From Pseudomonas sp. TCU-HL1 (lineage in GTDB: Bacteria; Pseudomonadota; Gammaproteobacteria; Pseudomonadales; Pseudomonadaceae), in contig NZ_CP015992.1 in assembly GCF_001708505.1 (NCBI RefSeq), forward strand, positions 1,860,001-1,924,000: 64,000 bases of DNA, read 5' to 3'. A program made the translations under genes and the position numbers. Shown here in pieces: positions 36,341-43,391 of this stretch. The notes under the pieces are model-generated. The model was not told the DNA's origin. It saw only the letters and a program-made list of their open reading frames with translations, and ran no database searches. How positions within the stretch are numbered: the first letter of the stretch is position 1; each line of letters opens with the position of its first letter.

Positions 36341-37006
36341 GTGGGCAAGTATCGAATGAAGGGCGCATACATTTCACGGCGGTATTTCCTGGGCGGCAGC
36401 GCAGTCCTCCTGGGAGGCGGCCTGCTGGCCGGGCCGACCTTCGCCGCGCAGGGTTGCCTGCTCACTCAGGGCGATATCCTCGGCCCCTACTACCGATTCG
36501 GCGCGCCTTTCCAGTCGAAGCTGGCCGGGCCCGACGAGCCGGGCGAGCGCCTGGTCGTGACCGGCACCGTATTCAGTTCGGACTGCCGCACTCCGGTCCC
36601 GGGCGCTCTGGTCGAAATCTGGCAGGCCAACAGTGCCGGCCTCTACGACACGGAAAAGCCCGGCAACTTCACCGACAAGGGCGACTTCCACCTGCGCGGA
36701 ATGCTCTACACCGACGCGCAGGGCAAGTACCGCATCGAGACCGTCATGCCGGGCCGCTACCCCGTGCCGCCGAACCTGCCCGGGCTGGAAAAGTACGCCG
36801 GTCTGATGCGTCCGGCGCATATCCACTTCCGCGTGATGGAGTCGCTGCATGTGCCCGTTACCCTGCAGCTCTACTTCAAGGGCGACCCTTTCATCGTCGG
36901 CGATCCCTGGGCCCATGACCGATCCACCAACACCATCGAGCTGGAGCAGGACGGCGAGTTGCGGCGGGGTGTATTCGATATCGTGTTGGCGCGGGGCTTT
37001 GCGTGA
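36341..37006 (+). CDS. Exported intradiol ring-cleavage dioxygenase-like protein
   Basis: A 221-residue protein with a Tat-type N-terminus (ISRRYFLGGSAVLLGGG) followed by a protocatechuate-3,4-dioxygenase fold. Non-haem Fe(III) ligands are expected at the Tyr residues of GPYYR/GRYPVP and the two His of RPAHIHFRV. Cytoplasmic relatives split catechols between the hydroxyls; Tat-exported ones are less studied and would act in the periplasm. The GTG start was picked because GGGAGGAGG lies just upstream. It has no catabolic operon around it. Confidence 0.8.
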   Translation: MGKYRMKGAYISRRYFLGGSAVLLGGGLLAGPTFAAQGCLLTQGDILGPYYRFGAPFQSKLAGPDEPGERLVVTGTVFSSDCRTPVPGALVEIWQANSAGLYDTEKPGNFTDKGDFHLRGMLYTDAQGKYRIETVMPGRYPVPPNLPGLEKYAGLMRPAHIHFRVMESLHVPVTLQLYFKGDPFIVGDPWAHDRSTNTIELEQDGELRRGVFDIVLARGFA

Positions 37007-37045
37007 ACTGAACCGGCCAGCTGTACTCCGGGGAGTTCGTTGTGA

Positions 37046-37130
37046 TGGGTTTCGTTCCTCTACCCATCCTACGACCCTGATCAGGTTCTGGACGTAGGTT
37101 GGTGTAGAGCGAAGCGAAACCCAACAAGCA
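37046..37130. repeat. Dispersed GTAGGTTGG / CCCATCCTAC repeats
   Basis: GTAGGTTGGTGTAGAGCGAA with following GCGAAACCCAAC recurs, inverted, at 57720-57753. Before it, TACCCATCCTACGAC pairs with the class at 34238-34262 (CGTAGGATGGGTGGAGCTTG). Confidence 0.6.
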
Positions 37131-37138
37131 GAGGCAGG

Positions 37139-37654
37139 TCAGCCAATCACAAGGGGAGGGCGCTGGAGCAGGTCCGGACAATCGCCCAGATGCAGCCATG
37201 CCTTGCCCTGCCAGTGCAACACCTCCAACTGCCGTTGCTGCCACTGAATCACTTCGCGATAGGGGCGCTGGGCGTCGAAGCGCACCTCTTCCCGCAGGCG
37301 AGGAATCACCTCGCGGGTGAGCCATTGGCGGATGCAGCGGTTTTCCGGGTGGTAGTAGAGGATCAGCACGGCGTAGACGCCGGACTCGCTGATCAGCAGT
37401 TCCTGCTCGAAATCGCCATGGCCGTTGCGCATCCAGGCACGCTGAAACTGGTCCTTATCCAGATTGCGGCCCACGCGTTCGGGCAGGAGCGGGTGGTTGA
37501 TCAGCCGCGCCAGATCGCCGGCGGCAAACCAGGGTTCTTCATCCAGCAGCACGGCGCGCAGTTGGCGTTTGTGGCGGACGAAGGTGGCGGGCATCAGGAC
37601 TTCGGCGTCCGGGGGAGGGGCGGGGTGAAACTGGGGGAACTCGGGCATATCCAT
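37139..37654 (-). CDS. BRO-N-domain (phage antirepressor-type) protein
   Basis: A 171-residue protein with the BRO-N fold: RHKRQLRAVLLDEEPWFAAG, ARLINHP, SESGVYAVLILYYHPENR and WLTREVIPRLREE. BRO-N domains occur in phage antirepressors and prophage regulators and bind DNA. There is no KilA-C or Ant partner domain. The ribosome site GAGG suits the second ATG (codon 3) better than the first. It may be a relic of an element at the left border of the 38-50 kb island. Confidence 0.78.
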   Translation of the reverse strand: MDMPEFPQFHPAPPPDAEVLMPATFVRHKRQLRAVLLDEEPWFAAGDLARLINHPLLPERVGRNLDKDQFQRAWMRNGHGDFEQELLISESGVYAVLILYYHPENRCIRQWLTREVIPRLREEVRFDAQRPYREVIQWQQRQLEVLHWQGKAWLHLGDCPDLLQRPPLVIG

Positions 37655-38439
37655 TACCTCTACGTGATTTGGACAGCTTTCTTAGGGCTGTTGGCGTCGG
37701 GAGTTAAGAAACCCCACGTAGAAGGCCGGGCGTATTCCCCTTTCGGGTCTTGTATTAGCCCACTCCCGACAGAGCAGAGGTTTTGAGCGTGCGCGAGTAT
37801 GCCGCAGGCACAAAAAAGCCGCTGAGCTTTCGGGAGCGGTCTGGCCGCTACGTGGGTAAGCGTTTCTTAGGCGCCGGGGACAGAGCCTATGGATGGAGCG
37901 GGGGAGGGGCAATGCCGTTGGATTGTGGGAAAAGTCTGTTTAGCGAGGGCCGGCGGGTTCAGGGCTGTCGGAGCAACTGCGGTTTCCTGGCCAGCAGGTA
38001 AACACTTAGTCCCCCCGTGAAGAACAACAACAGGCAGATGCCGTAGAACCAGAGCGCACTACCCAGACATCGATGTGGAAGGGGGACGTTGTTTGACCGT
38101 CCTCACCACGGTTCGCAGCAGGTTAATTTCGCGTACCAGCAGGTTGTCGCGGCGGTTACGCAGGTCGACAGTGAAGAAATAGCGTCATCCACCCTGCAGA
38201 GCTTGAACGTTGGGAGTTTCCTAGCTACCTCGCTCACAGGCGCCTCATTGGAGAAAACAGAAATACTCATTTGGTTTAGTCCCTAAACTCCTCTTCCTAT
38301 GTTTTTTGTATGAATTCTGCTGCGGCCCTGTAGGGCGTAGGCGGCTTGGATTTTATTTGTAGGAAAATAAACTGGCACGTGGTGTTTATTTCTTCGTCTG
38401 TTTGCTCGTTTTCTAATGTTCTGGCTAGTTGTTTATAGC
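37655..38439. other. Gene-poor border of the island with decayed sequence
   Basis: Between the BRO-N gene and the luxR-type gene no intact gene with a credible start was found. Two fragments stand out on the minus strand. One is a 35-codon membrane-protein tail (LWFYGICLLLFFTGGLSVYL then ARKPQLLRQP and a stop) at 37965-38072. The other is the RAYT remnant listed separately. Composition drifts from GC-rich to AT-rich around 38.27 kb, which I take as the edge of foreign DNA. Confidence 0.55.
38050..38270 (-). pseudogene. REP-associated tyrosine transposase (RAYT) remnant
   Basis: A frame on the minus strand reads YFFTVDLRNRRDNLLVREIN then LLRTVVRTVKQ; one base out of frame it continues FHIDVWVV. 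This is the N-terminal part of a RAYT/IS200-like Y1 transposase (YFFTV start, PF.I..WVV before the lost HUH-type His pair). The upstream part is in another frame (from an ATG at 38270, including KLPTFKLCRV), so there are at least two frameshifts, and the catalytic C-terminal part is missing. RAYTs mobilise REP sequences, which are common in this window. Confidence 0.6.
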
Positions 38440-38468
38440 TTGTTTCCTAGGGTGGTTGTCATTATACG
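38440..38468 (+). promoter_or_regulatory. Sigma70-type promoter for the luxR-type gene
   Basis: TTGTTT (-35) and TATACG (-10) with a 17-base spacer, about 35 bases before the ATG. The match in both hexamers and the ideal spacing make it a good candidate, although AT-rich DNA produces chance matches. Confidence 0.5.
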
Positions 38469-38504
38469 ATTTTTGCTTGTTATTCCTGGGAAGGATGTAA
38501 AGCA

Positions 38505-39227
38505 ATGGATGAGCATGAGTTTTCTAGGTGGCGCTTTTGTTTGGAAAGAGATATCTCTTTGGTTTGTAGTGAAGAAGAAATGTGCTTTTGCTTGAGAGGC
38601 GCTTTTCTTGACTTTGGATTTGACAGGTTTTCTTGTGTTATCTCCCATGTTGTGCCGTTTGTAGATAGGTGTATTTTGGATTTCGGGGATTTTCCTCAGG
38701 GTTGGGCTGATATTTTCCTGAAAGGGAACTTGGTGCTGCATGACCCCGTTGTGGGGCTATGTGCCAGGAATAGTGGTGTGGTTGCGTGGAGAGGGAAGGA
38801 TATTTGTTCTAGTAAGTCTGTGTTGGAAGTGCTCGCCCGCAGTGGCATAAGTTCTGGATTGTCTTGCTTGGTTTTTCCTATGAAGTCGGTGGGTGGGATT
38901 CTTACTTTGGCAAGATCTGGTTGTGATATTTCTGAAGTTGAATGCTCTATTTTAAAGCAGCGATTGAGGCAAATAGCGCTGCTGGTAGTTGATAGAATGA
39001 TGCCATTAGGGGTGTTTGACTCATTTGGTGAGTTTTGTTTGCTTAGCTATCGAGAGATTCAGATCCTTCGTTGCGTTGCGGATGGAGGAACATCAAAGAT
39101 AATTGCGCGTGCTCTATCAATATCTAGTGATACTGTGAACTTTCATCTGAAGAATATTTTTCAAAAACTCGGTGTGTGTAACAAGGCGCAAGCTGCTGCT
39201 TACGCGGCGATCCATGGTCTAATTTAG
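38505..39227 (+). CDS. LuxR-type quorum-sensing regulator (solo)
   Basis: A 240-residue protein with an N-terminal autoinducer-binding domain and a C-terminal LuxR HTH. The ligand-domain signature appears as FPQGW near residue 63, HDPVV near 79-83 and VVAW near 94, matching the conserved Trp, Asp-Pro and Trp of acyl-homoserine-lactone receptors; the usual Tyr before Pro is Phe. The HTH spans about 178-237 (LSYREIQILRCVADGGTSKI then VNFHLKNIFQKLGV). No luxI synthase is nearby, so it is a solo that may listen to the cell's own or foreign signals. Codon use is AT-rich, unlike the core genes. It is the probable activator of the peptide/YcaO/ABC operon downstream. Confidence 0.88.
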   Translation: MDEHEFSRWRFCLERDISLVCSEEEMCFCLRGAFLDFGFDRFSCVISHVVPFVDRCILDFGDFPQGWADIFLKGNLVLHDPVVGLCARNSGVVAWRGKDICSSKSVLEVLARSGISSGLSCLVFPMKSVGGILTLARSGCDISEVECSILKQRLRQIALLVVDRMMPLGVFDSFGEFCLLSYREIQILRCVADGGTSKIIARALSISSDTVNFHLKNIFQKLGVCNKAQAAAYAAIHGLI

Positions 39228-39396
39228 CGGGCTGTAAGATTAATTGTTTTTTGGTAGAGGAGTTTTCTGGCGGGGAGTTGACTACCAGTTTTGGTGGTTA
39301 TCAAGGTGCTTGGATTTCTATTTACTGTTGCTGCCGTCGGATGATGAATGTCCTTCGGAGATAAAATTTCAGTTACTGAACGATAGGAGGTTAGAC
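39228..39396 (+). promoter_or_regulatory. Peptide-operon promoter region with lux-box-like dyad
   Basis: At 39281-39298 lies ACTACCA-GTTT-TGGTGGT, an 18-base imperfect dyad with one mismatch between arms, about the size of a lux box. A candidate -10 TATTTA at 39319-39324 would put the dyad about 42 bases before the start of transcription, the classic position for LuxR activation. The leader would then be about 65 bases long. This is inference from spacing. Confidence 0.45.
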
Positions 39397-39558
39397 ATGG
39401 GACGTAAACGCTCGGAACGTACAGGTGGTATCTGGCATATGCACCCTCAGCAGGGTGAGCTGGTTCAGGCAGAAACTGAGTTCTTCAAAGAAGAGCTTAT
39501 GAGCTCTAAGCCTCATGAGGCAGCTAAGAACCAAGGCCAGACCGGCTCGTTCGAGTAA
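39397..39558 (+). CDS. Candidate RiPP precursor peptide, 53 residues
   Basis: A short gene with a perfect Shine-Dalgarno (AGGAGG, six bases before ATG) directly upstream of a YcaO gene. The peptide starts basic (MGRKRSERT), has GGIWHMHPQQG, then an acidic helix (LVQAETEFFKEEL), and ends SSKPHEAAKNQG then QTGSFE. There is no Cys, so heterocycles, if any, would come from Ser/Thr (Ser36, Ser37, Thr49, Ser51), or the change could be on a backbone amide. Its codon use is closer to the host than that of luxR or ycaO, as expected for a highly expressed gene. A longer TTG-started frame has no ribosome site and an odd composition. I know no family with this sequence; identity as precursor is inferred from context. 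Confidence 0.65.
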   Translation: MGRKRSERTGGIWHMHPQQGELVQAETEFFKEELMSSKPHEAAKNQGQTGSFE

Positions 39559-39565
39559 GCAAGAA

Positions 39566-39596
39566 AAGGAGCGCGAAGAATTCCTTCGCGCTCCTT
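39566..39596 (+). terminator. Attenuator-like hairpin between peptide gene and ycaO
   Basis: Perfect 13-bp stem AAGGAGCGCGAAG-AATTC-CTTCGCGCTCCTT, eight bases after the peptide stop and 15 before the ycaO start. There is no long T run after it, so it would act as a partial terminator or as an mRNA 3'-end stabiliser. That would give far more peptide than enzyme mRNA, the usual design in RiPP operons. Confidence 0.75.
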
Positions 39597-39610
39597 CATG
39601 TGAGGTGGGT

Positions 39611-40780
39611 ATGGAAATTCAGAATTATGAAAGGACTCAGCTTGATGTTTCTAGAAAGGAGTTGCTCAAACAGGCTATTGATGGTCTTGGTCTCAGGTGT
39701 GTAGTTGATAAGGTGGATGCATATGTTGCTATTTCAGCTCTTTATGATCCGGCAGGAAATCTGGTATCGGAAGGCGCTGGAAAAGGTTTTGGTTGCGATA
39801 TAGGGGCAACGGCTGAAGCAATTGAACACTACTGCTTGCAAATGGAGGGAAGAAGTGAGACTTGTCTTTACCCAAATGAATTCATTTCTTTGCAAGAGTC
39901 TGTTCTTAAGGACGGGGTTATTCGTAATATTTCGAACTTTGATGGTCTCTTGGAATGTGTGGAGTTCAAGGCGGTTTACGGGGATGGAAAGGTAATCATT
40001 CCAAAAATCCTTGTTTCTCCCGAGGACGATATCCAGACGTCACCTGATTGCTTGTTTTTGGAGCGCTACTCGACAAATTCGGGTTCTGCATTTGGATGCA
40101 CGTTTGAAGAAGCGATTTTGCATGGGGTAAATGAAGTACTTGAACGTCATGTTTTGTCATTGGTGATGCTTGATATCGTTGATGAGTCTTCACTTGTTAA
40201 GGTTAATAAACTCTCGTCTGAGTTCCTGGATAGTGTTTTCCTTCCCTTCGATCTGGCGTTGAGTGGGGAAGCTAGAGTCTATTATGTGTCTGATGTTTTT
40301 GGGGGCTTCTTTTGCTTGGCGGTTAGGGACTGTCAAGAAGAAGATTTTTTATTACCACAGATAGGTTCGGGGTGCTCGCAGTCATTTACATTGGCTCTGA
40401 CCAGAGCTGTATTCGAACTGAGGCAGGCTGAGGCGCTTTATGGATATGAGGAACGTCTTGTAGATGAGCAGGCTGCTAGGATTATGTCGAAATCTAAACG
40501 ACTAGAGGGGCTGCGATCTCTCTATCCGCGGTGTACTTGTAGTTCGGATGAGATGCCCTCGTTGATCGACGTTAACAGCCAGCAACCAGTTCGCCAACTA
40601 GAAGAAATTATTCGGAGGCTAAATGCGAATGGCTATGAGGTGTACTACAGGGTCGTGCGGAAAATAAATTCCTCTTCAATTGTGACGCAAGTCTATATTC
40701 CGGGGATGGAAAGATTGAATTTGATTAGAAGCGGGAAATGGGTAGCCCCACAAAAGGCGCTTCTGAAACCATTTTTCTGA
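39611..40780 (+). CDS. Stand-alone YcaO-domain peptide-modifying enzyme
   Basis: A 389-residue YcaO protein (ATG after GAGGTG). ATP/Mg motifs are present: GKG at 57-59 with Glu69 and Glu72 in ATAEAIEHY, SGSAFGCTFEEAILHG at 157-172 followed by NEVLERH with Glu175, Glu178 and Arg179, and RAVFELRQAEA with Arg265, Glu269 and Gln272. YcaO enzymes use ATP to phosphorylate a backbone amide and form azolines, thioamides or amidines. The C-terminus (KPFF) lacks the PxPxP of azoline cyclodehydratases, and no E1-like/RRE or TfuA partner is encoded here. The chemistry is thus open. AT-rich codons mark it as acquired. Confidence 0.87.
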   Translation: MEIQNYERTQLDVSRKELLKQAIDGLGLRCVVDKVDAYVAISALYDPAGNLVSEGAGKGFGCDIGATAEAIEHYCLQMEGRSETCLYPNEFISLQESVLKDGVIRNISNFDGLLECVEFKAVYGDGKVIIPKILVSPEDDIQTSPDCLFLERYSTNSGSAFGCTFEEAILHGVNEVLERHVLSLVMLDIVDESSLVKVNKLSSEFLDSVFLPFDLALSGEARVYYVSDVFGGFFCLAVRDCQEEDFLLPQIGSGCSQSFTLALTRAVFELRQAEALYGYEERLVDEQAARIMSKSKRLEGLRSLYPRCTCSSDEMPSLIDVNSQQPVRQLEEIIRRLNANGYEVYYRVVRKINSSSIVTQVYIPGMERLNLIRSGKWVAPQKALLKPFF

Positions 40781-40795
40781 GTTTGGAGCAATAGG

Positions 40796-42553
40796 ATGCT
40801 GTCGCTAGACTCACGAATTACCTACGCGATTCTTTCACGGCCTTGGCAAATAGTCCAAGTGATGATTTTCGTCTCGCTCAGTAAATTGACTTTGATAGCC
40901 GCGCCGCTGTTGCTTGGGCATATAGTCGATGGTTTGACGTCAGGGAAGGGAATTGCCTCGCAAGAAATTTCTTTGCTCCTGCTGGCATTCTGCATTGCAG
41001 GCGTTATTCAGGTCATCATAAATCCCATCCAGTCGCTTTATCTCTCAAGGCTCGTGCAAGAGTGTGTTTGCGAAAGCTCTTTGCAGTGGGCGCGCTGCGT
41101 GATGGGCAAGGAGTTCGAAGTCTTTTCCTCAATGCGGATTGGAGGGCTGATCAGTACTGTTGACCGAGGCGTGAATGCCTACGAGCGACTGCTGAACTTC
41201 ATGCTCTTGTCCGGTGTTCCGCTCGTGGTGGAGACGCTGATCGTCGGAGGTGTCCTGCTGCTTTATGGTGGCTGGGAAGTGTTTCTGACGGTGCTGCTGA
41301 CGGCGGTTGGATACCTTTACCTCAATCACAGAATCATTCGCTGGCGCCGCAGCCATATCGATGCACTGAACGACCAGGAAGATGAGGTGGCTTCGAGCTT
41401 TGCTCAGACTTTCGGGTCGGCGAAGGCTATCAAGTGCGAGGGCACCCCTGAGCCAGCACTGACGTCATTGGATGACGCTTATCGTGGCTACGCGGCTGCG
41501 GCAATCCGGATCGGTTATTCAGCCTCGATATTGGGTTCCGCCAAGGCGCTTTTTATCTGCCTGTCGACGGCGGGAATCCTGCTGTTCGGCTTCATGGACC
41601 AACTATCGACCCAACCCTTCATGACGGTTGGGGAAATGGTTGCGATGTTTACCATTGCCACCGCCTTCTTCAACAGTGTCGCTTCAGTAGCTGAAGCTCA
41701 CCGGTTCACCGATCAGTTCGCTTCCGATCAGGGGCGGTTTCAGCAATTACTGGATTTGCCGGATTTCGAACCTGCCGATCTGAATGTCGCAGACACGCCA
41801 GCGATCCCGGACAGGCTGACGCTCGGCCCGGTCCGAATCCAGCGGCCGGAGGCTGATCTGCTGGAACTGTCCACCCCCCTGTCGTTGAAGAAAGGGGAGA
41901 GCGTGGCCATTATCGGAAGCAGCGGAGCAGGCAAGACGACTCTGCTCGAAGCGTTGGCTGGCATCCTCGTCGAGTCACGGAACAAGCTGCAGCTTGGAGA
42001 TGCTTCGTTGTGCGACGTGGGTGGAGCGGAGCAGTTCGCTCGCCTTCGCTATTGCCCGCAATCGCCTAGCCTGCTGAGCGGGCTTATTGCGGATGCGGTT
42101 CTCTTCGGCCAGCCACATGATCGCCAGACGCTATCCGAGTATCTGCATGCGCTGGGTTTGCGGAAGCTCGCTGGGGAGCTGGACAGTTTCGAGGTCGAGA
42201 ACCAGGGAGTGAATCTCTCCGGCGGCGAAGTGAAGCGCTTGTCGTTGTTGCGAGTGCTGATGAGGCCAGGCGTGTTCAACCTGTTCGACGAGCCGACAGC
42301 TTCACTCGATTCCTCTACAGCAGAGCAGGTATGGGATCTTCTGTTCCGACACTTCGCAGGGCAGTCCCTGGTTTGCGTCACCCATGACCTGAAGGGCCTG
42401 GATCGCTTTGATCGAGTACTGGTGGTGGATGGCGGGCGGGTGATTGCGACGGGTCATTGGCAGGAGTTGTCGAAGGATGAGCGGATCGTGGCCATTCTCC
42501 GGTACATGGGGAAATCCATTGATTCTGATAGCGAGCAAGTAGTGCTTTATTAG
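40796..42553 (+). CDS. ABC exporter of the YcaO cluster
   Basis: A 585-residue half-transporter with a type IV membrane domain (about residues 15-300, six helices) and a nucleotide-binding domain: Walker A GSSGAGKT near 374-381, signature LSGGE near 475, Walker B NLFDEPTASLD near 495 and H-loop CVTHD near 527. There is no C39 peptidase domain, so it would export an already trimmed or uncleaved product. Its start is 15 bases after the YcaO stop with GGAG upstream, so it is co-transcribed. It likely exports the modified peptide and may give self-protection. Base composition turns more host-like towards the 3' end. Confidence 0.87.
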   Translation: MLSLDSRITYAILSRPWQIVQVMIFVSLSKLTLIAAPLLLGHIVDGLTSGKGIASQEISLLLLAFCIAGVIQVIINPIQSLYLSRLVQECVCESSLQWARCVMGKEFEVFSSMRIGGLISTVDRGVNAYERLLNFMLLSGVPLVVETLIVGGVLLLYGGWEVFLTVLLTAVGYLYLNHRIIRWRRSHIDALNDQEDEVASSFAQTFGSAKAIKCEGTPEPALTSLDDAYRGYAAAAIRIGYSASILGSAKALFICLSTAGILLFGFMDQLSTQPFMTVGEMVAMFTIATAFFNSVASVAEAHRFTDQFASDQGRFQQLLDLPDFEPADLNVADTPAIPDRLTLGPVRIQRPEADLLELSTPLSLKKGESVAIIGSSGAGKTTLLEALAGILVESRNKLQLGDASLCDVGGAEQFARLRYCPQSPSLLSGLIADAVLFGQPHDRQTLSEYLHALGLRKLAGELDSFEVENQGVNLSGGEVKRLSLLRVLMRPGVFNLFDEPTASLDSSTAEQVWDLLFRHFAGQSLVCVTHDLKGLDRFDRVLVVDGGRVIATGHWQELSKDERIVAILRYMGKSIDSDSEQVVLY

Positions 42554-42556
42554 TGC

Positions 42557-42590
42557 GTCTGGTGGATGACGCTCTTTTCATCCACCAGAC
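42557..42590 (+). terminator. Hairpin closing the peptide operon
   Basis: Arms GTCTGGTGGATGA and TCATCCACCAGAC, perfect 13 bp, around an 8-base loop, right after the exporter stop. There is no T tract. It marks a natural operon end before the insertion sequences, suggesting the cluster is complete on this side. Confidence 0.65.
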
Positions 42591-42730
42591 AGAGCTAATC
42601 TCGTGCTCACTCGCCCCAACTTCCAGCATCGTCCTCCGATGCATTTCCGTAAGCGCTCCACAAACCCCACCTTCAACTGAACGATCCGCTTGCGGATGCT
42701 GGGCTCCCGTTTTCCCAGTGGAGCCCCGTC

Positions 42731-43087
42731 ATGATGCGTCCGGACGCCAAGGTCAAAGCCGTCTACCTCTATCCGAAACCCGTCGACTTCCGGAAATCCA
42801 TCGATGGTCTGGCGGCCTTGGTGGAGCTGGATATCAAGGTGGCCGTGTTCGACCCGGTGTTGTTCGTCTTCCTCAACAAAACACGCAACCGGGTGAAGAT
42901 CCTCTATTGGGAACGCAATGGCTTTTGCCTGTGGCTCAAGCGCCTGCAGGCCGAGCGTTTCAAGACCAAGCCTGATGCTGAAGAGCCCATCGTGTTGACG
43001 GTGCGGGAACTCAATCAGTTGCTGGCCGGTTTCGACCTCTGGGGGAACCAGCCACACAAGGTGCTGACCCCGCGTTTTGTGAGCTGA
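42731..43087 (+). CDS. tnpB: IS66 TnpB accessory protein (copy A)
   Basis: A 118-residue IS66 Orf2-type protein, with VYLYPKPVDFRKSIDGLAAL, WERNGFCLWLKRLQ and the conserved C-terminal LLAGFDLW region. It is needed with TnpC for transposition of IS66 elements; its biochemical role is not settled. The protein is the same as that of copy B. No tnpA gene lies upstream, so this is the two-gene subtype. Confidence 0.93.
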   Translation: MMRPDAKVKAVYLYPKPVDFRKSIDGLAALVELDIKVAVFDPVLFVFLNKTRNRVKILYWERNGFCLWLKRLQAERFKTKPDAEEPIVLTVRELNQLLAGFDLWGNQPHKVLTPRFVS

Positions 43088-43106
43088 GTCGGTATAATCC
43101 GGCGCC

Positions 43107-43203
43107 ATGAAATCTGGCGCAGACTCCCTTCCCGACGATCCCGTCCTGCTCAAGGCCTTGGTTCTGCAATTGCAGGAACAGGTTGCTCTGCTGCGCCACA
43201 AAC
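43107..43203 (+). pseudogene. tnpC: IS66 tnpC (copy A), 5' part
   Basis: The first 32 codons of tnpC (from the ATG, up to LLRHK) are intact, then the IS21-type element begins. The remainder lies at 47842-49250. The break is flanked by an 8-bp duplication CCACAAAC, so excision would restore the gene exactly. Confidence 0.9.
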
Positions 43204-43391
43204 TGCGGATTCCGCATCCATCCGGCCACCTATTCCATGAACATCCGGCCACTGATTTCACGCTGATCCGGCCACCCATTCCACGCGCATCCGGCCACTG
43301 ATTCCACAGCCATCCGGCCACCCGTCAGGCAGGCAGCCACGCAGGATTTCTTCACTACCATCGGCCTCTTTTTCGGAGCAGAGAGGTCGCC

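Noticed and set aside
38089..38286. A 65-codon plus-strand frame at the island edge
   Set aside because: It starts with TTG without a ribosome site and lies antisense to the RAYT remnant, which has real family similarity.
38433..38741. A 102-codon minus-strand frame opposite the luxR-type gene
   Set aside because: It overlaps a clear LuxR domain protein, has no ribosome site and is Lys/Thr-rich as expected for antisense of AT-rich DNA.
39244..39558. A longer 104-residue version of the peptide starting at TTG
   Set aside because: No ribosome site precedes the TTG, the extra part covers the promoter-like region, and AGGAGG lies at ideal distance from the inner ATG.
42591..42648. Possible further genes of the peptide cluster between the exporter and the IS
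   Set aside because: Only 58 bases remain there after the closing hairpin, with no frame; any lost genes would have to be inferred from relatives.
43204..43330. Regular ATCCGGCCAC repeats that look at first like a CRISPR array
   Set aside because: The repeats are short, the spacing is about 20 bases, and they sit inside the IS21 end with inverted partners at the other end; they are transposase-binding repeats.
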